Part shown: positions 14,681 to 22,645 of the stretch, one piece after another
How the letters are laid out: each line of letters opens with the position of its first letter
How positions within the stretch are numbered: position 1 is the first letter of the stretch
Assembly (NCBI GenBank): GCA_034090805.1
Contig: JAXDRV010000090.1
Location: forward strand, 1 to 31,772
Reading direction: 5' to 3'
DNA length: 31,772 nucleotides
Source of the DNA: Ornithomonoglobus_A sp034090805
Lineage (GTDB): Bacteria > Bacillota > Clostridia > UBA1381
Notes under the pieces: generated by a model
Told to the model about the DNA's origin: nothing
The model's input: the letters and a program-made list of their open reading frames with translations, nothing else
The model's database searches: none
Made by a program: the position numbers and the translations under genes

Positions 14681-16864
14681 TTATTCAACAGCCGTAAGAT
14701 AAAATTCAAACGGAACATAGCTCCCGCGGTTGAACGGAATACGTAATCCGCCCTCGGTAAGTGCCGCACCTGTATAAATACTTCCGTCACTTTCAAGACG
14801 GTAGCTCTTATTCGGGTCAAGTCCTCTCAGACGGATGATATATTCAAAACCGCCATCTCTCTGAGTAAATACCATTCCGTGCGCAAGGCAGCGGCTCTTG
14901 TCATCGCTGACGAACGCCCATGCCGCAAGCTCATCGTCTATCGGATTGCTTAAGCGGTAGTATAAGCCGTTGTGAATAAGCGAACGGTATTTTTTAAAGC
15001 GTACAATCTGTTCCTTAACCGCATTCTTTTCTTCATCGGAAAGCTTGTTTGGGTCAAGCTCATAGCCGAAGCTGCCCGCCATGGCGGTTACGGCTCTTGT
15101 TTCTATCGGTGTAACACGACCGGTCTGGTGATTGGGTACGGCAGACACGTGCGAACCCACTGCCGAAATCGGATAGAAGAAGGACGTGCCGTACTGTATT
15201 CTCGTTCTGTCATATGCATCGGTGTTGTCACTGCACCATATCTGCGGGCAATAGTAGAGCATACCGGCATCAAAACGTCCGCCGCCTCCGCTGCATCCCT
15301 CAAACAGTACATCGGGGAACGCAGAGGTCAAACGCTCAAGTAAATCATACACACCGAGAACATATCTGTGCGAAAACTCACCCATGCGCTCCGGCGGCAG
15401 CTCTGCCGAATACAAATCGCAGATGCTCCTGTTCATATCCCACTTTACGTAAGAAATCTTCGCATTGCCTAAAATATCCGACATCACCTTGAACAAATAG
15501 CTGCGCACGTCCTCTCTCGACATATCAAGCACAAGCTGATTACGTCCTCTTGACGGAAGTCTGCCGGGGATTTTAATTGCCCATTCGGGGTGGCTGCGGT
15601 AAAGGTCGCTGTCCTCCGAAACCATTTCAGGCTCAAACCATATTCCGAATTTCATTCCCAAATCTGTGATTTTTTCCGTAAGCTGCTTAAGACCGCCTTT
15701 TATTTTATTCTCATTGACAAACCAGTCACCGAGCCCCGAATTATCATCGTTACGCTTGCCAAACCAACCATCGTCCAGCACGAACATATCCACTCCGAGC
15801 TCAGATGCTTTACGGGCAATATCATAGAGCTTATTTTCGTCAAAATCAAAGTATGTAGCCTCCCAGTTGTTGATAAGAACGGGGCGCTCTGCAAGCTTGT
15901 ATTTGCCTCTGCAAACATGATTTCTTATAACCTTGTGGAAGTTATGCGAAAGCTTTTCAAAACCTTCGGCACTGTAGGATAAAATTACCTCAGGAGTTTC
16001 AAATGTATCCTTAGGCGAGAGTGTCCAGCTGAATGTATCGGGATTAATTCCCATAACTATGCGAGTATAACCGAGAGCATCAAGCTCAAGCTGTGTTTTA
16101 AAGCTTCCGCTGTAAACGAGAGCCGCACCGTAGCAACGTCCGGTGCTTTCGGTGCAATCGGGACTGCATACAACCAAAGACGGATTTTGATGGTGACTTG
16201 ATGTACCTCTTAAGCTGCTGATTTCTGTAATGCCTTGAGTGAGCGGTGTGCGCAGAGGTGTTCTCTCTGCCGCCCAGCTTCCGGAAAATCTTATGCACTC
16301 CCAATCGCCGAACGGTAAATCAAGGCAAAGGCTTGAAGCGTTTTCGAGTATAACATCACTGTCACAGGCGTTTTCAAACACTGCGCACCTTGTGATAATA
16401 TCAAGCTCGGGGATTACGCTGTATCTCAGCGTAAGCTTAAGCTGTGAGCCTAAATCCTTCATATAAATTTCAAGAGTTTCCGCCTCGTTTTCATCGGCAT
16501 AAACGTGCGGCAAATCGGTGATTGAGTATTTACCGGGTATGATGTTGTATCCGCAGTAACGGAAATCCGCTGCACGAGTGCCGTCCTTGTGAAGAATTTT
16601 TGAAGGTGTAATTCTGAAATCTCCCATACCGAAGGACGAATATTCAAGCGGAGCAACAGACAGAGAACGATCGCGTGCTTCTCCTGCGTCACCGACAGAA
16701 GGACCGAATGCCGTTTCGCTCATAGGTATAATGTAATCCATACTTCTGCCTGTTTTTGCGCCGTACCAAAGATGCTTAAGAATACCGAGGTCATCGGGCG
16801 CAGCCTGATATTCCGTATTTTTTGTTTCGAGTACAAATACTCCGTTAATAAATTTTATTGACAT
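14681..16864 (-). CDS. aga: Alpha-galactosidase (GH36)
   Basis: Hydrolyses terminal alpha-1,6-galactose from melibiose, raffinose and stachyose; 727 aa, the usual size of bacterial GH36 enzymes. The N-terminal beta-sandwich (about 1-325) precedes the TIM barrel with FVLDDGWFG, the nucleophile Asp in YVKWDMNRS (about D476), GCSGGGGRFD, and the acid/base Asp in CSDNTDAYDR (about D546). There is no signal peptide, so it acts in the cytoplasm on imported sugar. CTCC on the plus strand (AGGAGG-type site on the minus) lies just before the ATG. It is divergent from an AraC paralogue and shares a control element with the ABC/gtfA operon, which fits a raffinose-to-sucrose-to-GtfA pathway. It is not adjacent to the transporter, unlike in streptococcal msm operons. 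Confidence 0.95.
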   Translation of the reverse strand: MSIKFINGVFVLETKNTEYQAAPDDLGILKHLWYGAKTGRSMDYIIPMSETAFGPSVGDAGEARDRSLSVAPLEYSSFGMGDFRITPSKILHKDGTRAADFRYCGYNIIPGKYSITDLPHVYADENEAETLEIYMKDLGSQLKLTLRYSVIPELDIITRCAVFENACDSDVILENASSLCLDLPFGDWECIRFSGSWAAERTPLRTPLTQGITEISSLRGTSSHHQNPSLVVCSPDCTESTGRCYGAALVYSGSFKTQLELDALGYTRIVMGINPDTFSWTLSPKDTFETPEVILSYSAEGFEKLSHNFHKVIRNHVCRGKYKLAERPVLINNWEATYFDFDENKLYDIARKASELGVDMFVLDDGWFGKRNDDNSGLGDWFVNENKIKGGLKQLTEKITDLGMKFGIWFEPEMVSEDSDLYRSHPEWAIKIPGRLPSRGRNQLVLDMSREDVRSYLFKVMSDILGNAKISYVKWDMNRSICDLYSAELPPERMGEFSHRYVLGVYDLLERLTSAFPDVLFEGCSGGGGRFDAGMLYYCPQIWCSDNTDAYDRTRIQYGTSFFYPISAVGSHVSAVPNHQTGRVTPIETRAVTAMAGSFGYELDPNKLSDEEKNAVKEQIVRFKKYRSLIHNGLYYRLSNPIDDELAAWAFVSDDKSRCLAHGMVFTQRDGGFEYIIRLRGLDPNKSYRLESDGSIYTGAALTEGGLRIPFNRGSYVPFEFYLTAVE

Positions 16865-16903
16865 ATCATCAGTTTCCTCCGTTTACATATATTTTATGCT
16901 TGT

Positions 16904-16932
16904 ATTATAGCATACCAATATGCGTTAGTACA
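16904..16932 (-). promoter_or_regulatory. Promoter of the alpha-galactosidase gene
   Basis: Minus-strand TATAAT (16904-16909) is preceded by GGTATGC, as at the ABC operon promoter. The -35 position (TGTACT, 16927-16932) is poor, consistent with dependence on an activator. The GGTAT half-motif recurs several times in this region. Confidence 0.6.
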
Positions 16933-16954
16933 TACCGAAAACCAAGGATTTACA

Positions 16955-16975
16955 TACCATAATAACACTTTTATG
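16955..16975. promoter_or_regulatory. Candidate AraC operator, second copy
   Basis: Counterpart of 5960-5983: TACCATAA, then AACACT and TTTTATG, 3 nt shorter. It lies 20 bp before the -35 of the second araC gene and about 45 bp upstream of the alpha-galactosidase -10. Confidence 0.55.
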
Positions 16976-16994
16976 TTGAATTTATATAATTATA

Positions 16995-17023
16995 TTGCAT
17001 TTTGGTATTAATTGTGATATAAT
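16995..17023 (+). promoter_or_regulatory. Promoter of the second araC-type gene
   Basis: TTGCAT (16995-17000), 17-bp spacer beginning TTTGGTAT, TATAAT (17018-17023). It is near-identical to the promoter at 6022. The resulting leader of about 220 nt contains the whole repeat copy A. Confidence 0.75.
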
Positions 17024-17051
17024 GAACTTAAATACAATAGCGGAGGGTAAT

Positions 17052-17245
17052 GTGGAAAATACACTGAGCATCTTACCTCCTTTCGGGACTCGGAGTATAC
17101 ACATACGCCGTCGTCCCTCAAGAAGTCAATCTGCACTCACCGCCAAGAAGGGCGGACGCACAGAGTGCGGCTTTTGCGGAGCAAAAGTGATGACAAGTGT
17201 CTTTTCCGCATTTATTTGTGCCGCCGTACGGCGGCAGAATGGAGG
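17052..17245 (+). repeat. Dispersed structured intergenic repeat, copy A
   Basis: This copy runs from a GTG after GGAGGG to the GGAGG that serves the araC gene. Stems: 17133-17138/17163-17168 with inner 17140-17144/17151-17155; 17171-17177/17181-17187 (GGA loop); and a 16-nt perfect palindrome at 17220-17235. From about 17130 to 17195 it is nearly identical to copy B at 31618, with no gaps. It contains an open frame from GTG 17052 to TAA 17258 (68 codons) that includes ECGFCGAKVM and overlaps the araC start by 8 nt. Copy B has a stop in the same frame, so a protein role is doubtful. The element lies wholly within the transcribed leader of the regulator gene. Confidence 0.8.
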
Positions 17246-17250
17246 TTATG

Positions 17251-18108
17251 ATGAATAACGATGTTTGTACGCTGTTTCCGGGGGGCGGATTTATTGATTT
17301 AACGCCGTATCAGTGCGGTATGGAGCAATGTGCGCCGTCACATTCCTTCGGTCCGGCAAAAAGAAACCACTATCTTTTTCACTATATAGTTTCGGGTTCG
17401 GGTATGCTGATGGCGGACGATGTAAACGGAGAAATAAAAAAATATCATATAAAAAGCGGCGACGGATTTATGATTTTTCCGCAGCAGGTGTGTATGTATG
17501 TTGCAGACAACGACAGCCCGTGGGAATATATGTGGGTCGAGTTTGACGGATTGAGGGCAAAGAAGGCTGTTGATCTTGCAGGTCTGACGCCGAGCAATCC
17601 GATATACACCTCACGTTCCGATAAGCTGAGAGAAAAAATGGCGGTTGAGCTCTCCGCCATGCAGCAAAGTACAGATGTGACAGGGCTTGAAACAGCGGGA
17701 CATTTGTATTTATTTCTGAATTATCTCATAAATTCCGCATCAGAGATAAAAACGGCAAAATCGGGAAGGCTGCGTGAGCTTTACATTAATGATGCTGTGG
17801 ATTTTATAGAAAAAAATTTCCAAAACCATATTTCCGTGGAAGATATGGCATCCGTATGTGGCTTAAACCGCAGCTATTTCGGCAAGCTTTTCAAGGAAAA
17901 CGTAGGGAAAACACCCCAGGAATTTTTACTTCATTACAGAATGGCAAAGGCGGCGGAAATGCTGATATTAACAAAGCACTCGATAAGCGAGATAGGCATA
18001 TCGGTAGGATACGACAACGGATTTCATTTTTCACGTGCATTTAAAAGCGTGTACGGCATTTCGCCGAGAGAATGGCGTGTAAGAAACAGGACGGGGGATT
18101 CATGCTGA
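17251..18108 (+). CDS. AraC-family regulator, alpha-galactosidase locus (paralogue of the 6094 gene)
   Basis: 285 aa from the ATG at 17251, which is 5 nt after GGAGG; an ATG at 17248 in the same frame is also possible. The frame extends to 17197, but the extra residues read through the repeat element and are unlikely to be used. The N-terminal cupin domain (HSFGPAKRNHYLFHYIVSG) and the C-terminal double helix-turn-helix (ISVEDMASVCGLNRSYFGKL, SISEIGISVGYDNGFHFSRA, GISPREW) match the first AraC protein closely, especially in the DNA-recognition helices (CGLNRSYFGK is identical). They should therefore bind very similar sites. It is divergent from alpha-galactosidase and probably its activator. 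Confidence 0.9.
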   Translation: MNNDVCTLFPGGGFIDLTPYQCGMEQCAPSHSFGPAKRNHYLFHYIVSGSGMLMADDVNGEIKKYHIKSGDGFMIFPQQVCMYVADNDSPWEYMWVEFDGLRAKKAVDLAGLTPSNPIYTSRSDKLREKMAVELSAMQQSTDVTGLETAGHLYLFLNYLINSASEIKTAKSGRLRELYINDAVDFIEKNFQNHISVEDMASVCGLNRSYFGKLFKENVGKTPQEFLLHYRMAKAAEMLILTKHSISEIGISVGYDNGFHFSRAFKSVYGISPREWRVRNRTGDSC

Positions 18109-18145
18109 AACAGCCGTACCAAGTATAACGCTCGATACGGCTGTT
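18109..18145. terminator. Hairpin after the second araC gene
   Basis: AACAGCCGTA (18109-18118) pairs perfectly with TACGGCTGTT (18136-18145) immediately after the stop codon. No U-tract follows, so it may be a weak or factor-assisted terminator between convergent genes. Confidence 0.5.
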
Positions 18146-18156
18146 GGTTAATGTCA

Positions 18157-18220
18157 CCTCAAAAACTTAGTACCTTGTCTGCTTGCATACTAATGACTTA
18201 GGCAATATGATTTTTAGAGG
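18157..18220. repeat. Nested inverted repeat between convergent regulators
   Basis: Outer arms CCTCAAAAA (18157-18165) and TTTTTAGAGG (18211-18220) pair with one bulge; inner arms TTAGTA (18167-18172) and TACTAA (18188-18193) are perfect. On the minus strand it directly follows the GyrI-like regulator stop, so it may contribute to termination. Confidence 0.35.
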
Positions 18221-18230
18221 CGACCTTAAA

Positions 18231-19106
18231 TCAGTCCTTAGGCTTGACCGCAATCCAAATTTCGCAGGTAAATTCGGGATTATGAACATCGGCTGACGGA
18301 TAGCATTCTATTTCCACGCCGCACGGCTGATATTCGCTTGCGGGGAAAAATTCGGTGCATATGTACTTGTACACTTTCTGAAAAGCGCCGGGCATTTCGC
18401 CTTTGCATTTGAATACCGCATATGTATGCGCCGGTATTTTCTCAACGGTCAAATAATCCTCCGTAATTTCCTGCCCGTTATAATGTGCGCCTATTCCGTA
18501 AGGGAACTCATCAACATCGCCGTCTGTACCGAAGCTGATGCCGATGATACACTTGTCAAAGATATTGTCCTTCGGAATATATTTGCATATTGCCGGTATT
18601 GTACCGTCCGTTCCGCACTGTGCCCAAAACTTAGATATTTCCTGTGTTGTGATTTCATGCTGTTTTGGGAAATGCTTTTTCCTCAACACAACCTCAAAAG
18701 CCTCTTTTTTCTCGATTCTGTAGTCCATTGCCTTACCTCCGTGTAATATAATTTTTACGGAAAGCTCCGAAAAGGATTTCAGTGCAGCTCCTTTTTTTGC
18801 CTGTGAGGGAGTTACACCGTGAAATCGGGTAAAAGCTCGCGAAAAGCTTTCGGTACTGTCATATCCGTACTTCAGCGCTGCGTCGATGACCTTTATATCC
18901 GTTACGGCAAGCTCGCTGCCGGCAAGCGATAGTCTGCGGCAACGTATATAATCGCCCAGACTGAAGCCGCATATGGTACTGAAAATACGCTGAAAATGAA
19001 AGCTCGACGAATACGCCTGTTTCGCTGCTTCTTCATAATCAATCTCCTCAGTGAGGTGTTCCTCTACGTAATCTATAGCACGCTGAAGCCCTGTAATCCA
19101 ATCCAT
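18231..19106 (-). CDS. AraC-type HTH with GyrI-like effector domain (Rob/SoxS-type)
   Basis: 291 aa. The N-terminal AraC DNA-binding domain (about 1-110) has two helix-turn-helices, DYEEAAKQAYSSSFHFQRIF and KVIDAALKYGYDSTESFSRA. The C-terminal domain (about 125-290) looks like the GyrI/SOUL-type small-molecule-binding fold, with YGIGAHYN and the ending EFTCEIWIAVKPKD. Proteins of this layout usually sense drugs or other hydrophobic ligands and act alone. GGAAGGGGG precedes the ATG, and a TATAAT-like -10 lies at 19133-19138 on the minus strand with a weak -35. No efflux pump or target gene is adjacent, so its regulon cannot be inferred here. Confidence 0.88.
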   Translation of the reverse strand: MDWITGLQRAIDYVEEHLTEEIDYEEAAKQAYSSSFHFQRIFSTICGFSLGDYIRCRRLSLAGSELAVTDIKVIDAALKYGYDSTESFSRAFTRFHGVTPSQAKKGAALKSFSELSVKIILHGGKAMDYRIEKKEAFEVVLRKKHFPKQHEITTQEISKFWAQCGTDGTIPAICKYIPKDNIFDKCIIGISFGTDGDVDEFPYGIGAHYNGQEITEDYLTVEKIPAHTYAVFKCKGEMPGAFQKVYKYICTEFFPASEYQPCGVEIECYPSADVHNPEFTCEIWIAVKPKD

Positions 19107-19182
19107 GTATTTTCCCCCTTCCGTATATTTGTATTATACGGCAAATATCCGTTAATTTCATGATATTTTGTGCTCTTGTATG

Positions 19183-19539
19183 TTATTTTTGTTTTGTATA
19201 TTCATCCTTACCGCATAGAAAACGATAATATTCACACAACTGCCATATGCCCAGTGAATTAAGACGTGATAAATCAAGCTCAATATCCTTGGGGATCAAA
19301 ATATTGTATTTGTCATCTGTTATTCCGCAGAGATAATCAAGAGGAACGTGCAGACTTTTGGCGATTTTTGCCGCAATATATGCGTTGGGCTGTCTTGTTT
19401 CGGCTTCGTAAGAGGCAATGGTATTGCGTTCAAGACCAACCTTTTTGCCAAGCTCCGCTTGAGTCATATTGTGTTCCTTTCGGAGTCTGCGCAGCCGTGA
19501 ACCTATGTGTATTTCAATATTCTTCATAATTATATCCAT
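19183..19539 (-). CDS. XRE-family transcriptional regulator
   Basis: 118 aa. An N-terminal lambda-repressor-type HTH (about 13-70) has RLRRLRKEHNMTQAELGKKV then ERNTIASYEAETRQPNAYIA. The short C-terminal tail (DIELDLSRLNSLGIWQLCEYYRFLCG) resembles a helical dimer region. AAGGAG lies only 3 nt before the first ATG, so the second ATG (MKNIEIHIG, 4 codons in) is also possible. It has its own promoter, flanked by an inverted repeat that may be its autoregulatory operator. No toxin, phage or mobile gene is adjacent. Its targets are unknown. Confidence 0.87.
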   Translation of the reverse strand: MDIIMKNIEIHIGSRLRRLRKEHNMTQAELGKKVGLERNTIASYEAETRQPNAYIAAKIAKSLHVPLDYLCGITDDKYNILIPKDIELDLSRLNSLGIWQLCEYYRFLCGKDEYTKQK

Positions 19540-19560
19540 TAACTCCTTTCGCTGTTTTTT

Positions 19561-19612
19561 CTTGATTTTGCATTTCTATATAATTATAATACAAATTATA
19601 CCAAAAATCAAG
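19561..19612 (-). promoter_or_regulatory. XRE promoter flanked by an inverted repeat
   Basis: Minus-strand TTGATT (19606-19611), 17-bp spacer, TATAAT (19583-19588). CTTGATTTTG at 19561-19570 and CAAAAATCAAG at 19602-19612 form an inverted repeat that brackets the promoter, one arm covering the -35. This layout suggests autorepression by the XRE protein. Confidence 0.6.
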
Positions 19613-19696
19613 CAAAAAAATCCCCGTGACTGTCAAATAAGGGATTTTTGTACATAATCGTATCGTACAATGTTATCTTAATTCAACAGTCACGGG
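19613..19696 (-). terminator. Rho-independent terminator of adhE with a nested inner stem
   Basis: Minus strand: CCCGTGACTGT (19686-19696) pairs with ACAGTCACGGG (19623-19633), then GATTTTTTTG. The 52-nt insert between the arms contains its own stem TTGTAC/GTACAA, which makes an unusually long terminator hairpin. Confidence 0.82.
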
Positions 19697-19707
19697 TAAT
19701 TTAGAAA

Positions 19708-22290
19708 TTATTCTCCGTAATATGCCTTCAGCATAATGTCCTCTATTTCCTTAACAAGCGGAAGCTTCGGATTTGCCGTTGTACACTGATCCTCGAACGC
19801 CTTGTTTGCAATATCGGCTTTCTTTTCGAGATATTCGTTTTCGTCAATTCCGCACTCCTTAAAGCTTGACGGCTCATTTACCGATGCCATAAGCTCCTTA
19901 ACAGCCTTTACTAAGCTCTCAACACCTTCCTTGGTTGTCTTTGCGGGAAGGTCAAGCGCACGTGCTATTTCCGCATACTTTTCGTCTGCAACGAACTTCT
20001 TGTATTTCGGGAACGAAACAAACTTTGAAGGTATAGCCGCATTGTATTCAATAACATATGGCAGAAGAACCGCATTTGCACGTCCGTGGGGGATATGATA
20101 CTCTCCGCCTATCTTGTGTGCGATTGAGTGATTCAAGCCGAGGAATGCGTTTGTGAACGCCATACCTGCGATACAGCTTGCATTGTGCATTTTTTCTCTT
20201 GCTTCTGCGTCATTTGCGCCGTTCTTATATGCTCTGGGCAGATACTTGAATACAAGCTGAATTGCCTTTATTGCAAGACCGTCCGTGTAGTCCGATGCCA
20301 TTACCGAAACATACGCCTCGATTGCGTGAGTAAGAACGTCAAGACCTGTATCCGCCGTAGCTGATTTGGGCAGACTCATTACAAACTGCGGGTCTATGAT
20401 AGCAACGTTCGGAGTAAGCTCATAGTCTGCAAGGGGGTACTTCATGTTGTTCTTCTTATCCGATATAACCGCAAAGCTTGTTACCTCCGAGCCTGTTCCC
20501 GAGGTTGTGGGGATAGCTACGAGCTTTGCCTTGTTGCGCATCTTGGGGAACTTGAACGCACGTTTTCTTATATCGAGGAAACGCAGTCTTAAAGCGTTAA
20601 AGTCAACGTCCGGATGCTCATAGAACAGCCACATACCCTTTGCAGCGTCCATTGCACTTCCGCCGCCGAGAGCTATGATTACATCAGGCTGGAATTCAGC
20701 CATCATCTGAGCGCCCTCTTTTACGGTTTCGATTGACGGGTCAGGCTCAACCTCCGAGTAAATACGGCAGTGAACCGGCTCTTCTCTCTTTCTCAGATAA
20801 TAAAGAATTTTATCAACATATCCGAGCGAAACCATTCCGGGGTCTGTTACGATAAATGCCTTTGTAATATCGGGCATTTTTTCGAGATACTGTATGGAAT
20901 CCTTCTCAAAATAAATTCTGTCGGGAACCTTGAACCACTGCATATTAACCCTCCTCTTTGCAACGCGCTTTGTGTTGATAAGATTGATTGAAGTTACGTT
21001 TCCGCTGACGCTGTTTCCGCCGTAGCTGCCGCAGCCGAGTGTCAGCGAAGGCATATTTGTGTTGTATATATCGCCTATTGCTCCGTGTGATGACGGTGAA
21101 TTTACAATAAGACGGCTTGCCTTCATGATTGACGCAAACTTCTGTATAACTTCCTCATTCTTAGCGTGAATAACGGCGCTGTGACCCTTACCGTTAAACA
21201 TAACCATCTGCTCTGCCTTGTCGATACCGTCGTTTTCGTCCTCAGCGACAAGATAAGCAAGAACAGGACTGAGCTTTTCTCTTGAAAGGGGATACTCAGG
21301 ACCTACCCCGTCAATTTTACCGATAAGAATCTTTGTGTTTTCGGGAACCTTAACTCCCGCATTTTCAGCAATCCAGTGTGCGCTCTTTCCGACAACATCG
21401 GGATTTACCGCACCCTTTTCGCTGTTTATTACATAGTCGCTTACCTTTTTGATTTCATCATCCTTTAAGAAATAGCAGCCGAAATGCTTCATGAGCTTTT
21501 CAAACTTCGGTGCGATTTTCTTATCAACGATTGCGGCCTGCTCCGAGGCGCATATCATACCGTTGTCGAATGATTTTGAAAGTATCAGGTCATTAACCGC
21601 CTGCTCCAAATCCGCACTTTCGTGAATGTAGCAGGGAACGTTACCCGGACCGACACCGAGAGCCGGCTTACCTGTTGAGTACGCAGCCTTAACCATTCCA
21701 GAACCGCCCGTTGCAAGAACCGTAGCAACTCCGGGGTGATTCATCAGCGTATTTGTTGCTTCTATTGACGGATATTCAATCCACTGTATGCAGTATTCCG
21801 GAGCACCGGCCGCAACTGCTGCATCATAAACAATCTTTGCGGCAGCAACCGAACACTTCTGTGCCGAAGGGTGGAAACCGAATATAATCGGGTTTCTTGT
21901 TTTTATACATGTGATAGCCTTAAACAGCGTTGTTGATGTGGGGTTTGTAACAGGTGTAACACCGCATACAACGCCGACCGGCTCAGCGATTATCTCATAA
22001 TCCTCAATATCGTTTTCAGCAATTACACCGACTGTCTTTTCCTTCTTTATCGAATGATAAACATACTCGGTTGCAAACATATTCTTTGTTATTTTGTCCT
22101 CGTAAACACCTCTGCCTGTTTCTTCAACAGCCATTTTTGCAAGCTCCATATGCTTGTCAAGACCTGCAAGAGTCATAGCCTTTACGATTGCGTCTACCTT
22201 CTCCTGATCAAAACTCATAAATTCATCCAAAGCCTTATGTGCATTGGAAACTAAAGTATCAATCATTTCATTTACATTTACTTCTGCCAT
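19708..22290 (-). CDS. adhE: Bifunctional acetaldehyde-CoA/alcohol dehydrogenase
   Basis: Fermentative enzyme reducing acetyl-CoA to acetaldehyde and then ethanol with two NADH, 860 aa. The N-terminal aldehyde dehydrogenase domain (about 1-440) has the catalytic Cys in FDNGMICASEQ (about C247). The C-terminal iron-dependent alcohol dehydrogenase domain (about 455-860) has the NAD motif ALGGGSAMDAAKG and iron ligands in TGLDVLTHAIEAY and NHSIAHKIGGEYHIPHGRAN. AdhE proteins form long filaments (spirosomes). AGGAGGAAT precedes the ATG. It is monocistronic, with a consensus promoter, a candidate Rex operator and a terminator, so it probably responds to the NADH/NAD ratio. Confidence 0.97.
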   Translation of the reverse strand: MAEVNVNEMIDTLVSNAHKALDEFMSFDQEKVDAIVKAMTLAGLDKHMELAKMAVEETGRGVYEDKITKNMFATEYVYHSIKKEKTVGVIAENDIEDYEIIAEPVGVVCGVTPVTNPTSTTLFKAITCIKTRNPIIFGFHPSAQKCSVAAAKIVYDAAVAAGAPEYCIQWIEYPSIEATNTLMNHPGVATVLATGGSGMVKAAYSTGKPALGVGPGNVPCYIHESADLEQAVNDLILSKSFDNGMICASEQAAIVDKKIAPKFEKLMKHFGCYFLKDDEIKKVSDYVINSEKGAVNPDVVGKSAHWIAENAGVKVPENTKILIGKIDGVGPEYPLSREKLSPVLAYLVAEDENDGIDKAEQMVMFNGKGHSAVIHAKNEEVIQKFASIMKASRLIVNSPSSHGAIGDIYNTNMPSLTLGCGSYGGNSVSGNVTSINLINTKRVAKRRVNMQWFKVPDRIYFEKDSIQYLEKMPDITKAFIVTDPGMVSLGYVDKILYYLRKREEPVHCRIYSEVEPDPSIETVKEGAQMMAEFQPDVIIALGGGSAMDAAKGMWLFYEHPDVDFNALRLRFLDIRKRAFKFPKMRNKAKLVAIPTTSGTGSEVTSFAVISDKKNNMKYPLADYELTPNVAIIDPQFVMSLPKSATADTGLDVLTHAIEAYVSVMASDYTDGLAIKAIQLVFKYLPRAYKNGANDAEAREKMHNASCIAGMAFTNAFLGLNHSIAHKIGGEYHIPHGRANAVLLPYVIEYNAAIPSKFVSFPKYKKFVADEKYAEIARALDLPAKTTKEGVESLVKAVKELMASVNEPSSFKECGIDENEYLEKKADIANKAFEDQCTTANPKLPLVKEIEDIMLKAYYGE

Positions 22291-22339
22291 GATAATATTC
22301 CTCCTGGTTTTATTACGTGACCGACATTCCTAACGCAGA

Positions 22340-22371
22340 TTGTTAATAATTTATCGTTAATTATTTATCAA
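22340..22371 (-). promoter_or_regulatory. Candidate Rex operator of adhE
   Basis: Minus-strand 22354-22371 reads TTGATAA-ATAA-TTAACGA, two mismatches from the Rex-type palindrome TTGTTAA-N4-TTAACAA. A second half-matching site overlaps it at 22340. Both lie just downstream of the -10, over the likely start of transcription. Rex control of adhE is well known in Firmicutes; its use here is inference. Confidence 0.5.
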
Positions 22372-22380
22372 TCTATTTGC

Positions 22381-22409
22381 ATTATACTATATCGTTAAAA
22401 AAATGTCAA
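22381..22409 (-). promoter_or_regulatory. Consensus sigma-A promoter of adhE
   Basis: Minus-strand TTGACA (22404-22409), 17-bp spacer, TATAAT (22381-22386), a perfect consensus. The leader is about 85 nt. The rest of 22291-22560 is AT-rich, with the divergent promoter at 22543 and no gene. Confidence 0.88.
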
Positions 22410-22542
22410 TAGTTTTTTTATAAATAAATAAGGTTTGTGGATTTTATATAATTCCTGATATATTTTAACCGTGTGATTGGTTAAATATTAGGTATTTTTT
22501 ATTATTTTCGGTTAAAAATCCCGCTTTTTTATAAAAAATATC

Positions 22543-22571
22543 TTTACTATTTTCAAAGAAAGTGGTATATT
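22543..22571 (+). promoter_or_regulatory. Likely promoter of the YihY-family gene
   Basis: TTTACT (22543-22548), 17-bp spacer, TATATT (22566-22571). It overlaps the upstream-most ATG of the reading frame, which supports the internal start at 22646. Confidence 0.5.
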
Positions 22572-22645
22572 ATATATGTAGATACCTAAACATTGAATTT
22601 TACAATCACCTAAATAAAATCTTTGGAAGGAGGTCACTGCCGTAT

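Noticed and set aside
17197..17250. N-terminal extension of the second AraC protein
   Set aside because: The extra 18 residues read through the repeat hairpin and have no counterpart in the paralogue; GGAGG at 17241-17245 fits the later ATG.
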